A DNA stretch of 64,000 bases, from assembly GCA_964542915.1 (NCBI GenBank), contig CAZIVP010000005.1, positions 124,001 through 188,000 of the forward strand, written 5' to 3'. The stretch is from CAZIVP01 sp964542915. GTDB lineage: Bacteria > Calditrichota > Calditrichia > Calditrichales > Calditrichaceae. A program made the translations under genes and the position numbers. Within the stretch, counting starts at the first letter, position 1. Each line of letters begins with the position of its first letter. Below are positions 53,408-60,272 of this stretch, one piece after another. The notes beneath the pieces are model-generated. The model saw only the letters and a program-made list of their open reading frames with translations, was not told the origin of the DNA and did not search any database.

Positions 53408-53550
53408 ACCTGAACCTTTCGTTTTTGGTTTGGTTTATGTTTAACGGCCGCTTTTTTATGACCGTTCTTCATTGATTCGCTGTCTCACCCCGGGAGGGTC
53501 CCCCACACGTTTCAGTCGCCATTTTGTACTTACGTATGTTGCTTCTACCC

Positions 53551-53579
53551 ATTAATTGCGGTTTTCCATATCATTTCAA
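53551..53579 (-). promoter_or_regulatory. Possible citrate synthase promoter with long leader
   Basis: On the minus strand TTGAAA (53579-53574), a 17-bp spacer and ATTAAT (53556-53551). The predicted leader of about 137 nt contains a GC-rich patch (53486-53508) able to form short hairpins. Confidence 0.4.
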
Positions 53580-53624
53580 CTTAATGCCTTCGTTTTCTAT
53601 TTTTGCTCACTATGACCGTATCAA

Positions 53625-53933
53625 CTATGCGTTGTCATTCGTTGATTTCTTTTTTTGATTGTTGTTTTGGCCTTTATTTTGGGCGGTTTCGCTTTTTGCG
53701 TTACTATCTTTTTTGCTTTCTCCTTCCGTGTCTTTCTTAACATTGCCATTGTTCTTTTTGTAATCGGTAATGTAAAAACCACTGCCCCTGAATAACAAAC
53801 CCACTCCTGCGCCTATCTTGCGCCTAACCGTTTTCCCACATTCAGGGCATGAACGAATGGGTTCGGCGCTAATACTTTGGAATGCTTCAAACGCATGCCC
53901 GCAACTTTCACATATATACTCATAAGTTGGCAT
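53625..53933 (-). CDS. FmdB-family zinc-ribbon protein
   Basis: The 102-residue product begins PTYEYICESCGHAFEAFQ and continues SCPECGKTVRRKIG, the two CxxC pairs of the FmdB/CxxC_CxxC_SSSS zinc ribbon, followed by GLLFRGSGFYITDYKK. The C-terminal 40 residues are low-complexity, rich in Lys, Asn, Ser and Glu. Family function is unsettled (putative regulators). It is the last gene of the leftward operon, 30 bp after pta. ATG 53933 follows AGAGGAG. Confidence 0.9.
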   Translation of the reverse strand: MPTYEYICESCGHAFEAFQSISAEPIRSCPECGKTVRRKIGAGVGLLFRGSGFYITDYKKNNGNVKKDTEGESKKDSNAKSETAQNKGQNNNQKKKSTNDNA

Positions 53934-53963
53934 CTTATTTATCTCCTCTGCTTTTACTATAAT

Positions 53964-54938
53964 TTATGATAAAACACTGCAAATACAAGCAACATTAATA
54001 ATATCTTCGACGCTGCAGCCCCGTGATAGATCATTGTACGGCTTGTTGAGTCCCTGAACGACAGGGCCCACCGCCTCTGCACCCGCGAGCCGCTGGGCTA
54101 TTTTATACCCGATATTGCCGGCGTCCAGATCGGGAAAAATAAAAACGTTGGCCTTGCCCGCAACCGAGCTACCGGGCGCTTTTCGCTTTGCGATTGATTC
54201 TACCAGGGCGGCATCAAATTGAATTTCGCCATCCACATTTAATTCCGGCTCCATCTCCTTCACTAATGTTGTTGCTTCACGCACTTTTTCAACATCTTCG
54301 TGTTCCGCGCTTCCTTTTGTAGAGAACGATAGCATGGCAACGTTCGTTTCCGTACCCACCAGTTTTCGATGCGTTTGTGCACTACTTACCGCAATGCTTG
54401 CCAGTTGTTCAATGGTGGGATTCGGAATGACCGCACAATCTCCAAACGTCATAATACGGCCGTCGGGCATTACCATAATAAAGGAGCTAGATACAGCCTT
54501 TATTCCAGTAGGCATACCAACGACCTGAATGGCTGCACGCATTACATCACCGGTTGTATTTACCGATCCGGCGACGGCGCCTTCGGCTTGTCCTTTTTTT
54601 ACCATAAATGCCGCATAGAATAAGGGCTCCTGGACCGTTTCCCACGCTTTTTGCTTGCTGACGCCTTTATGCTTGCGAAGTTCAAAATATTGCTCCGCGA
54701 ACGAATCGATATGGTTCGAGGTTTGTGGATCAATAACTTCGATCCCTCCTATAGATATACCATTTTCGCTGGCGGTGGATTGGATTTTCTGAGGAGCGCC
54801 AAGTAAAACCGGCATGACCAGTTGATGGTCATTTAAATAGGCCGCCGCTTCCAATACACGTAATTCATCGCCTTCCGGGAAAACAATTTTCTTTTTATGT
54901 TTCCGAGCATTATTTCGAATGCGATTAATCAGTTCCAT
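53964..54938 (-). CDS. pta: Phosphate acetyltransferase
   Basis: The 324-residue product is a short Pta (no DRTGG/AAA N-terminal extension), with KIVFPEGDELRVLEAAAYL, AEGAVAGSVNTTGDVMRAA, IMTFGDCAVIPNPTIEQLAS and NVFIFPDLDAGNIGYKIAQR. It converts acetyl-CoA and phosphate to acetyl phosphate. No acetate kinase gene is in the window. It follows coaD by 6 bp; ATG 54938 follows AAAGGATGA. A phosphate butyryl- or propionyl-transferase preference cannot be excluded from sequence alone, which would be interesting beside the methylmalonyl pathway. Confidence 0.92.
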   Translation of the reverse strand: MELINRIRNNARKHKKKIVFPEGDELRVLEAAAYLNDHQLVMPVLLGAPQKIQSTASENGISIGGIEVIDPQTSNHIDSFAEQYFELRKHKGVSKQKAWETVQEPLFYAAFMVKKGQAEGAVAGSVNTTGDVMRAAIQVVGMPTGIKAVSSSFIMVMPDGRIMTFGDCAVIPNPTIEQLASIAVSSAQTHRKLVGTETNVAMLSFSTKGSAEHEDVEKVREATTLVKEMEPELNVDGEIQFDAALVESIAKRKAPGSSVAGKANVFIFPDLDAGNIGYKIAQRLAGAEAVGPVVQGLNKPYNDLSRGCSVEDIINVACICSVLS

Positions 54939-54944
54939 TCCGTA

Positions 54945-55436
54945 TCATCCTTTCATTAGCTTATCTTTTAGTTTTCGTTCAACCATTTTAGTTACAAATT
55001 TGTCTATATCGCCGCCAAACCTTGCCACATCTTTGACAATGGTTGAATTGAGGTAAGTATAATTTTCATTCGGCATTAAGAAGACCGTTGTAATTTTGTC
55101 ATTCAAATGTTGATTCATCAATGCCATTTGAAATTCGTATTCAAAGTCCGAAATCGCTCTTAAGCCCCTTAAAATGACGCAGGCATTTTTCTCGAGCGCA
55201 TAATCAACCAACAACCCACTGAACTGTTCGCAATATACATTGGACATACTATCGGTTGCTTCGCAAATCATCGCTATACGCTCTTCCGTTGTGAAGAGCG
55301 GTTTTTTGCTGACATTCACCGCCACAGTAACGATAACCTGATCAAACAGTTTACGGCCACGATTTATAATATCGATATGCCCAAGGGTTATGGGATCAAA
55401 TGTCCCCGGATAGATTGCGATTTTCTTTTGGCTCAT
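54945..55436 (-). CDS. coaD: Pantetheine-phosphate adenylyltransferase
   Basis: The 163-residue nucleotidyltransferase has YPGTFDPITLGHIDII (the T/HxGH motif), VILRGLRAISDFEYEFQMA and YTYLNSTIVKDVARFGGDI, all diagnostic for CoaD, the fourth step of CoA biosynthesis. Its start overlaps the rsmD stop by 4 bp, the classical rsmD-coaD pair. Confidence 0.97.
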   Translation of the reverse strand: MSQKKIAIYPGTFDPITLGHIDIINRGRKLFDQVIVTVAVNVSKKPLFTTEERIAMICEATDSMSNVYCEQFSGLLVDYALEKNACVILRGLRAISDFEYEFQMALMNQHLNDKITTVFLMPNENYTYLNSTIVKDVARFGGDIDKFVTKMVERKLKDKLMKG

Positions 55437-55990
55437 GTTGCTGCCCCCGTTGCTTCAATAAAACTGATTAAACTTCGTCCGATCTTCTTCTGTTTAAAGA
55501 TTTTATAACCGCTGGTCTGTGATATTAAGGGATTATTAATTTCGTGTTCGATAATCAAAACCGATTTTTCATTAAAGTAGGGGTTAGCGATAAGTGTGTC
55601 CACCAATTTCTGTAAAGGCGGGTATACAAAGGGTGGATCCATAAAATATAAATCCGCTGCGCTTTTCATCGAGTTTGCAAAATGAACGGCATCATCTTTG
55701 ACGATTTGATAGTAACGATCTGCAATTTTTAGGTGCGATAAATTTTTTTTTAAAACTTGGATGGAGGAATGGGCGTGTTCAACAAATGTTACATATGAAG
55801 CGCCTCTGCTTATGGCTTCGATCCCCAGGCTGCCGCTACCACAAAAAATATCGACGATTTGTTTGTCAACGACGAAATCACCAATAATGTTAAATATATA
55901 TTCTTTAACCCGATCAGTCGTTGGTCGAATAGACAAATTGTCGGACGCAATCAGTTTCCTTCCTTTAAGATTACCCGTTATTACCCGCAT
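55433..55990 (-). CDS. rsmD: 16S rRNA (guanine966-N2)-methyltransferase
   Basis: The 185-residue product starts MRVITGNLKGRKL, with RPTTDRVKEYIFNII, the SAM loop VDIFCGSGSLGIEAISRGA and the catalytic DPPF (YFMDPPFVYPP). These are the RsmD signatures for methylation of G966 in 16S rRNA. It lies 9 bp after the PilN/O-like gene and overlaps coaD by 4 bp. Confidence 0.95.
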   Translation of the reverse strand: MRVITGNLKGRKLIASDNLSIRPTTDRVKEYIFNIIGDFVVDKQIVDIFCGSGSLGIEAISRGASYVTFVEHAHSSIQVLKKNLSHLKIADRYYQIVKDDAVHFANSMKSAADLYFMDPPFVYPPLQKLVDTLIANPYFNEKSVLIIEHEINNPLISQTSGYKIFKQKKIGRSLISFIEATGAAT

Positions 55991-55999
55991 CTGCGTTTC

Positions 56000-57193
56000 T
56001 TAAATATAAAGTTTCAATGTTAATGAAATGCGATAACGTTCCACCGAAAAATTTTTCTGGTCATACGCCGACATTGCTAATTTATGAAGGCGAATATTTC
56101 GCTCCGCATTGGCAATTTGCTTCAACATAGCCATACAATTCGACATGGAGCCGCTCATGCTGGCTTCTAAAGTAGAGACTGAAAAATTATCGACGGTTTC
56201 GGTAGAGCGGATTTTGTTTAAGCCAATCTTTAACTGATTCTTTTGCGCCAGCTCCGAAATCCAGGCATCAAAATTGCCTTTAGAAGCCAGGGCGTTAGTA
56301 ACGGAAGCTTTTGTCGTTCCCCCGCCATTGTTTTGAAGCTTGAACACGCCGAGAACGCCGCCATTTTCTCCCGGCCGATAATTTGAGGATACTAAGAAAT
56401 ACCTGCGGCTCGGTTCATTTCTGAATTGCATATTCAGGCGCGCCAGTTGATCTCTGGCTTTGCTGTACACTTCAAATAGTAAGTCATCTTCATAGATAAC
56501 AACACTGGAAAGAGCGGTACGATTGCCGCTCACTTTATCCAATAAATTTAACAATGTATTAATGTTTTGTTTAGTACTTGCTGCAATTTGATTAAAATAT
56601 TCTTGTCTTCTCTGTTCTTCCGGGCTTAAAACTTCTTCCTCTGTCGTTGTTTGCTGCCCTTGCTGATCTGCTGTTTCCTTTTCGTCTCCGGGTTCTGCAA
56701 AAAAAACATACCGGGTTATTAAAAAAGCCGCAATTAATACAACAAGGACTCCAAAACCAATAAAAAAGGGTTTATAATTTAACTTTTCCTGTTTCTCATC
56801 CTCATAATCCTCAATAACCGGTAAATTATCTCTGGGACGGGCGGGTTCTTCTTCCGGTTCATCGAATTCCTCTTCCTCCTCTTCCTCACCCAGCTCCCAC
56901 GGACCTTCGTCGCTTTCTTCGAAATCGTTCTCTATGCCCTGCTCTTCCCGTTCCTCTAATTCATTATCCTCAAATTCTTCTTTAATTTGTTCATCAAAGG
57001 ATTTCTCAAAGATATCGGTCTGTTCTTCAGGTTCCTGGGGCTCTTCAGGCTGGAAGGCCGGTTCCTCCGGTTGTCTCTTTTCTTCGGAGCCGGAAGCGTC
57101 TTTCTTCTTTTTCTTCTCTTTATCAGAGAACAGTTCATCATCTTGTGATTTTGCGAAGAAATCATCCTGGCCAAAGAGATCGTGGTCTGCCAT
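56000..57193 (-). CDS. PilN/PilO-like bitopic membrane protein with long acidic cytoplasmic tail
   Basis: The 397-residue product has a very acidic N-terminal region (about 1-140, rich in Glu/Asp with runs such as EEEEEEEFDEPEEEP), one TM helix (about 148-167; FFIGFGVLVVLIAAFLITRY) and a C-terminal part. The C-terminal part has a helix (QEYFNQIAASTKQNINTLLN) and then a ferredoxin-like alpha/beta pattern (FSVSTLEASMSGSMSNCMAM; RYRISLTLKLYI). This topology is that of PilN/PilO or GspL/GspM, bitopic proteins joining cytoplasmic PilM to the periplasm. It lies 1 bp after the PilM-like gene. Sequence identity to known PilN/PilO is not obvious, and the acidic tail is unusual. Confidence 0.6.
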   Translation of the reverse strand: MADHDLFGQDDFFAKSQDDELFSDKEKKKKKDASGSEEKRQPEEPAFQPEEPQEPEEQTDIFEKSFDEQIKEEFEDNELEEREEQGIENDFEESDEGPWELGEEEEEEEFDEPEEEPARPRDNLPVIEDYEDEKQEKLNYKPFFIGFGVLVVLIAAFLITRYVFFAEPGDEKETADQQGQQTTTEEEVLSPEEQRRQEYFNQIAASTKQNINTLLNLLDKVSGNRTALSSVVIYEDDLLFEVYSKARDQLARLNMQFRNEPSRRYFLVSSNYRPGENGGVLGVFKLQNNGGGTTKASVTNALASKGNFDAWISELAQKNQLKIGLNKIRSTETVDNFSVSTLEASMSGSMSNCMAMLKQIANAERNIRLHKLAMSAYDQKNFSVERYRISLTLKLYI

Positions 57194-57194
57194 T

Positions 57195-58133
57195 TTAATT
57201 ACCTCCCATTGGTGGCTTGTCTAAAATTGCTCCTATGGCTTCAATGCCCGAAGAGCTAACACCTAATAAAGTATCGTTACCTAAAAATGGTTTTGTGTTT
57301 AGTGGTTTTAAATCGAAATTGGTCGTATTCATCAAATCTTTAAACAGTTCACCGGAGAGCCCTTCACCGTAAATAAAGACTTCCATTGTATCGGATTTTT
57401 TAAGCGGCACTTCTTGAACAAAATTTTGTATATAATGGTAGCGATCAATGATAACGCCGGCCAGGCGTTCACTATCCAGGGTTTTTCGTTCAATACCTCC
57501 TACTTTATCAATATAGGAATTATAATAAGCGGCATTGATTAATAAATGCGTATTGATGGCAAATCGATCGAGGTTTAAAATTAATTGGTTGCCATGATTA
57601 TCAAACTTCTTTAAATGATGTAAAATGTTGGACACGGCGTAACCACTTAAAATAACATTTCGAATCGGGATTTGAAGCAACTCTGAAAAATGTGCCAGTG
57701 ATTTTATAACTTTCTGAGGGATACATATGAAAATGTGTTCGCTATAGGTGGGATAATGAAAAACCGCATCTGTCTCAATAATTTTGTATTGATCCAGGGG
57801 ATGGGTTAAGGCATTCTCTAAATTCCATTTCACCTGATAACGTTTTAAAGCCTCATCCATATCATTGGGCAATGCAACTTTTTTCAATGTCGCGTAATTG
57901 AAAGGAATCGTGATCGCTAACTGTTCTCCTTGTTCCCAATTAATACCATTCTGATCCTTGATAAGCGTCGCTATCTGTTTTATGTGCGCCATATCGAAGA
58001 GATGATCAAAACTAAATTGAAATGGATAAGAAAAAGGGCGGGCCGTGTCAAAGCGATATTGCCCATTCTCAATGTGGGCCTGTACCAAATAAAATTTGAG
58101 CGTTGAGAAAGAAATGCCAAAAATAGTTTGCAT
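57195..58133 (-). CDS. PilM-like actin-fold protein
   Basis: The 312-residue product has a layout like PilM (FtsA/actin-fold): a short phosphate-1-type start (FGISFSTLKFYLVQAHIENG), LAITIPFNYATLKKVALPND in the place of the PilM VxxP segment, RNVILSGYAVSNILHHLKKF, then NQLILNLDRFAINTHLLINA and late TLLGVSSSGIEAIGAI. The ATP-site motifs are not perfectly canonical, so assignment rests on overall pattern and the adjoining PilN/O-like gene. In type IV pili, PilM docks to the PilN N-terminus below the inner membrane. It starts an operon with rsmD, coaD and pta; the promoter is at 58188-58217. Confidence 0.6.
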   Translation of the reverse strand: MQTIFGISFSTLKFYLVQAHIENGQYRFDTARPFSYPFQFSFDHLFDMAHIKQIATLIKDQNGINWEQGEQLAITIPFNYATLKKVALPNDMDEALKRYQVKWNLENALTHPLDQYKIIETDAVFHYPTYSEHIFICIPQKVIKSLAHFSELLQIPIRNVILSGYAVSNILHHLKKFDNHGNQLILNLDRFAINTHLLINAAYYNSYIDKVGGIERKTLDSERLAGVIIDRYHYIQNFVQEVPLKKSDTMEVFIYGEGLSGELFKDLMNTTNFDLKPLNTKPFLGNDTLLGVSSSGIEAIGAILDKPPMGGN

Positions 58134-58187
58134 GATTACTCTTCTGAATATGTAAAGTTCTGCCCTATGGCCGGTCTACAATGATTC

Positions 58188-58217
58188 AATATATGAAATC
58201 CGGCCCTCTGATATCAA
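58188..58217 (-). promoter_or_regulatory. Predicted promoter of the PilM-like operon
   Basis: On the minus strand TTGATA (58217-58212), an 18-bp spacer and TATATT (58193-58188), 54 nt before the ATG at 58133. It lies downstream of the terminator at 58280, so the operon is independent of the coiled-coil gene. Confidence 0.55.
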
Positions 58218-58279
58218 TAAGCATTTTCCCTGCATACGCAGGTCGGTTTTTCCTTAATAAGCAGAACATTTTAAAAAAT

Positions 58280-58307
58280 AAAAAAGGAGGACAATACCTC
58301 CTTTTTT
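58280..58307 (-). terminator. Rho-independent terminator after the coiled-coil gene
   Basis: AAAAAAGGAGG and CCTCCTTTTTT form an 11-bp stem with a 6-nt loop; the minus-strand transcript ends in a T-run. It lies 20 bp after the stop at 58328. Confidence 0.9.
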
Positions 58308-58327
58308 ATTGGTTCAATTTGAACGGG

Positions 58328-60016
58328 CTATTCTTCTTCCCAACTCTTCGTATCTTTATAAATGTAACCGAAATTTTGTATGGTCTTTTCAAAGACCCCA
58401 TAAACTTTTTTCGTGGTTCCTTCCGATGCAAAGAAGAAAAGATCCCCCAACTCCTGTTCGATGGTTTTCATTTGCTGCATAACCTGGGGATTGGATGCGT
58501 TTTTAATTTCAGTAATTTTCGTATTCAGTTCTGCAATCTCTCCTTCAAAATTTTCTACCTCATCCGGCAACCAACGAATCTCCGCCAGCGTTTCGTTAAA
58601 TTCATTAAGTTTATTTACCATATCGGTATGCAGGGAGTCGAGATTGCCAAAGATTTTTTCTTCATAAGCCTGATTATAAATACGAATGCCATTTAAACCA
58701 TCTTCGATAGCATCCTTTAAAGAGCTATAACTTTTAGAATTATCCGCTATCCACACCAATGTGTCCAGATTACGCGTGGCCTCATAAATGCTTATATCCT
58801 TAAATTGGTTACGAATTTCTTCCACTTCTTTATAGAGAATGAAAATATCGGTATTCTTTCTCAACGCAGCTCGCGTTTTAAGCGATTTGGTCACAATTTG
58901 GTCAAGCGAATCCGAATAAGCCTTTAACAGAGACAACATCGGGAGGGCTTCGATTTTTTTCGTCGTTATTCGTGTACGGTTTTGCAGTTCTTCCAAAAGA
59001 ATCGGGCTTTCCACCTTGATAGCTGTGGAATCCTCATCAATTAAAATTTTGTACATCTCCCCATTAACGGGGCTATAAAAATTATCTTCGGTCAAATGCA
59101 ATATAAGAGAATCCGGTTCACTAAGCTTAACTAAAGCCGGTTTAGAAGTTATAATAAAATCATTTAAGAAACGCTCGTATAAAACCTCCAGCTGCCCGGT
59201 AATTTCAGTTGCTTTTCTTAAATCTTTTTCTCTGTCGATACTAACGGTTAATCGTCTGAGTGCCTCATTAACACGGTTTCTGAAATCATCAATCCTGGCA
59301 TCGACGCTGGTCACTTTAGAAATTTCGGAACGTCTTATGGTACGCGCAAGATTTTGCAGGCGGGTCGCCATCGGCTTCCAGCGTTCGTTTATTTGCTCCA
59401 GCTGAATAATGGGTAAAAACGTCTGTAGCGTATCCGTAAATTGCTTGGACTTTGACGCAGCCGTTTGCAGGGTATAATCGGTTATATAGTTTCTGATCGT
59501 ATTCAATGAATCCAAATACGTGGCTGAAACAATGTAATTATAATACTCCGAAGCGTTGTTAAATTCGGAAAGGATACGGCAAATTTCTTGTGCCTCATTT
59601 GCGATATCTTCATTCATTTTAAAATTGCGTTCATTGGAGCGAATATCGGTACAAATCTGATCGATATTCGAATGCACACGCATTATGGCACTTATGTAAG
59701 CGATGTCAAGATAATCATTCAATAAGCCTTTAATTTCCGTTGTATAGTTAACGCGTTTCTGCCTTTGCAAAATTACGGAATCTTCTCTCACGCCGTTCAG
59801 TAGCGCCGACGGATCGCTAGTGAATTTTCCAAATTTGTTTTTATAATATTTTTCACTTTCATAAATGCTCATCATGTTCATATGAGCGTTGTTCATTTCG
59901 CGTTGTTCTTGTTTCCAGATACGGCCGGGAATAATAATGACAAGCACTAACGCCACAATTAAAATTAAGATAAGCAGTTTTAATATTATTGAGCCTTTGC
60001 CTTCTTTAGAAGCCAT
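58328..60016 (-). CDS. Membrane-anchored coiled-coil protein with pilin-like N-terminus
   Basis: I prefer ATG 60016 (GGAGG 4 nt upstream) over the adjacent ATG 60019, giving 562 residues. After a short basic leader (MASKEGKG) comes one hydrophobic helix (SIILKLLILILIVALVLVII), then NAHMNMMSIYESEKYYKNKF followed by GKFTSD. That order of short K-G leader, 20-residue hydrophobic helix, amphipathic continuation and YY..GKF block is like type IV pilin N-termini, but the conserved Glu at +5 is absent. The remaining 450 residues are almost entirely helical coiled coil (many ITE/LNE/IRN heptads). It lies directly upstream of, and parallel to, the PilM- and PilN/O-like genes but ends at its own terminator. 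Function unknown; it could be a pseudopilin-like scaffold or a plain bitopic coiled-coil protein. Confidence 0.7.
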   Translation of the reverse strand: MASKEGKGSIILKLLILILIVALVLVIIIPGRIWKQEQREMNNAHMNMMSIYESEKYYKNKFGKFTSDPSALLNGVREDSVILQRQKRVNYTTEIKGLLNDYLDIAYISAIMRVHSNIDQICTDIRSNERNFKMNEDIANEAQEICRILSEFNNASEYYNYIVSATYLDSLNTIRNYITDYTLQTAASKSKQFTDTLQTFLPIIQLEQINERWKPMATRLQNLARTIRRSEISKVTSVDARIDDFRNRVNEALRRLTVSIDREKDLRKATEITGQLEVLYERFLNDFIITSKPALVKLSEPDSLILHLTEDNFYSPVNGEMYKILIDEDSTAIKVESPILLEELQNRTRITTKKIEALPMLSLLKAYSDSLDQIVTKSLKTRAALRKNTDIFILYKEVEEIRNQFKDISIYEATRNLDTLVWIADNSKSYSSLKDAIEDGLNGIRIYNQAYEEKIFGNLDSLHTDMVNKLNEFNETLAEIRWLPDEVENFEGEIAELNTKITEIKNASNPQVMQQMKTIEQELGDLFFFASEGTTKKVYGVFEKTIQNFGYIYKDTKSWEEE

Positions 60017-60086
60017 CATTCCTCCAAACAGTAAATTTAATCACCATAAAAACTGAACCGGTTAATTTATACAATAAAACGGATTT

Positions 60087-60115
60087 AAGTTAACGAAATA
60101 TGATTTTAATGTCAA
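60087..60115 (-). promoter_or_regulatory. Predicted strong promoter of the coiled-coil gene
   Basis: On the minus strand TTGACA (60115-60110), a 17-bp spacer and TAACTT (60092-60087), 70 nt before the ATG. Confidence 0.65.
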
Positions 60116-60205
60116 TGCTTTTTTTAAGGCTTTAAGTACCCCTAAAAGCAATAAATATAACAACTTCGCTTTTTTTAATTTTTCCTCCGATTCTGCTTTT
60201 TTTAA

Positions 60206-60235
60206 TTGCACTAAATTAATGTATTTCACTAAATT
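60206..60235 (+). promoter_or_regulatory. Possible promoter of the HEAT-cyclophilin gene
   Basis: TTGCAC (60206-60211), an 18-bp spacer and TAAATT (60230-60235), 37 nt before the ATG at 60273. The two CACTAAATT copies (60209-60217, 60227-60235) overlap both boxes. Confidence 0.4.
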
Positions 60236-60272
60236 GCGATAATTTAATCACTATTTAACACAGGGAATGTCT

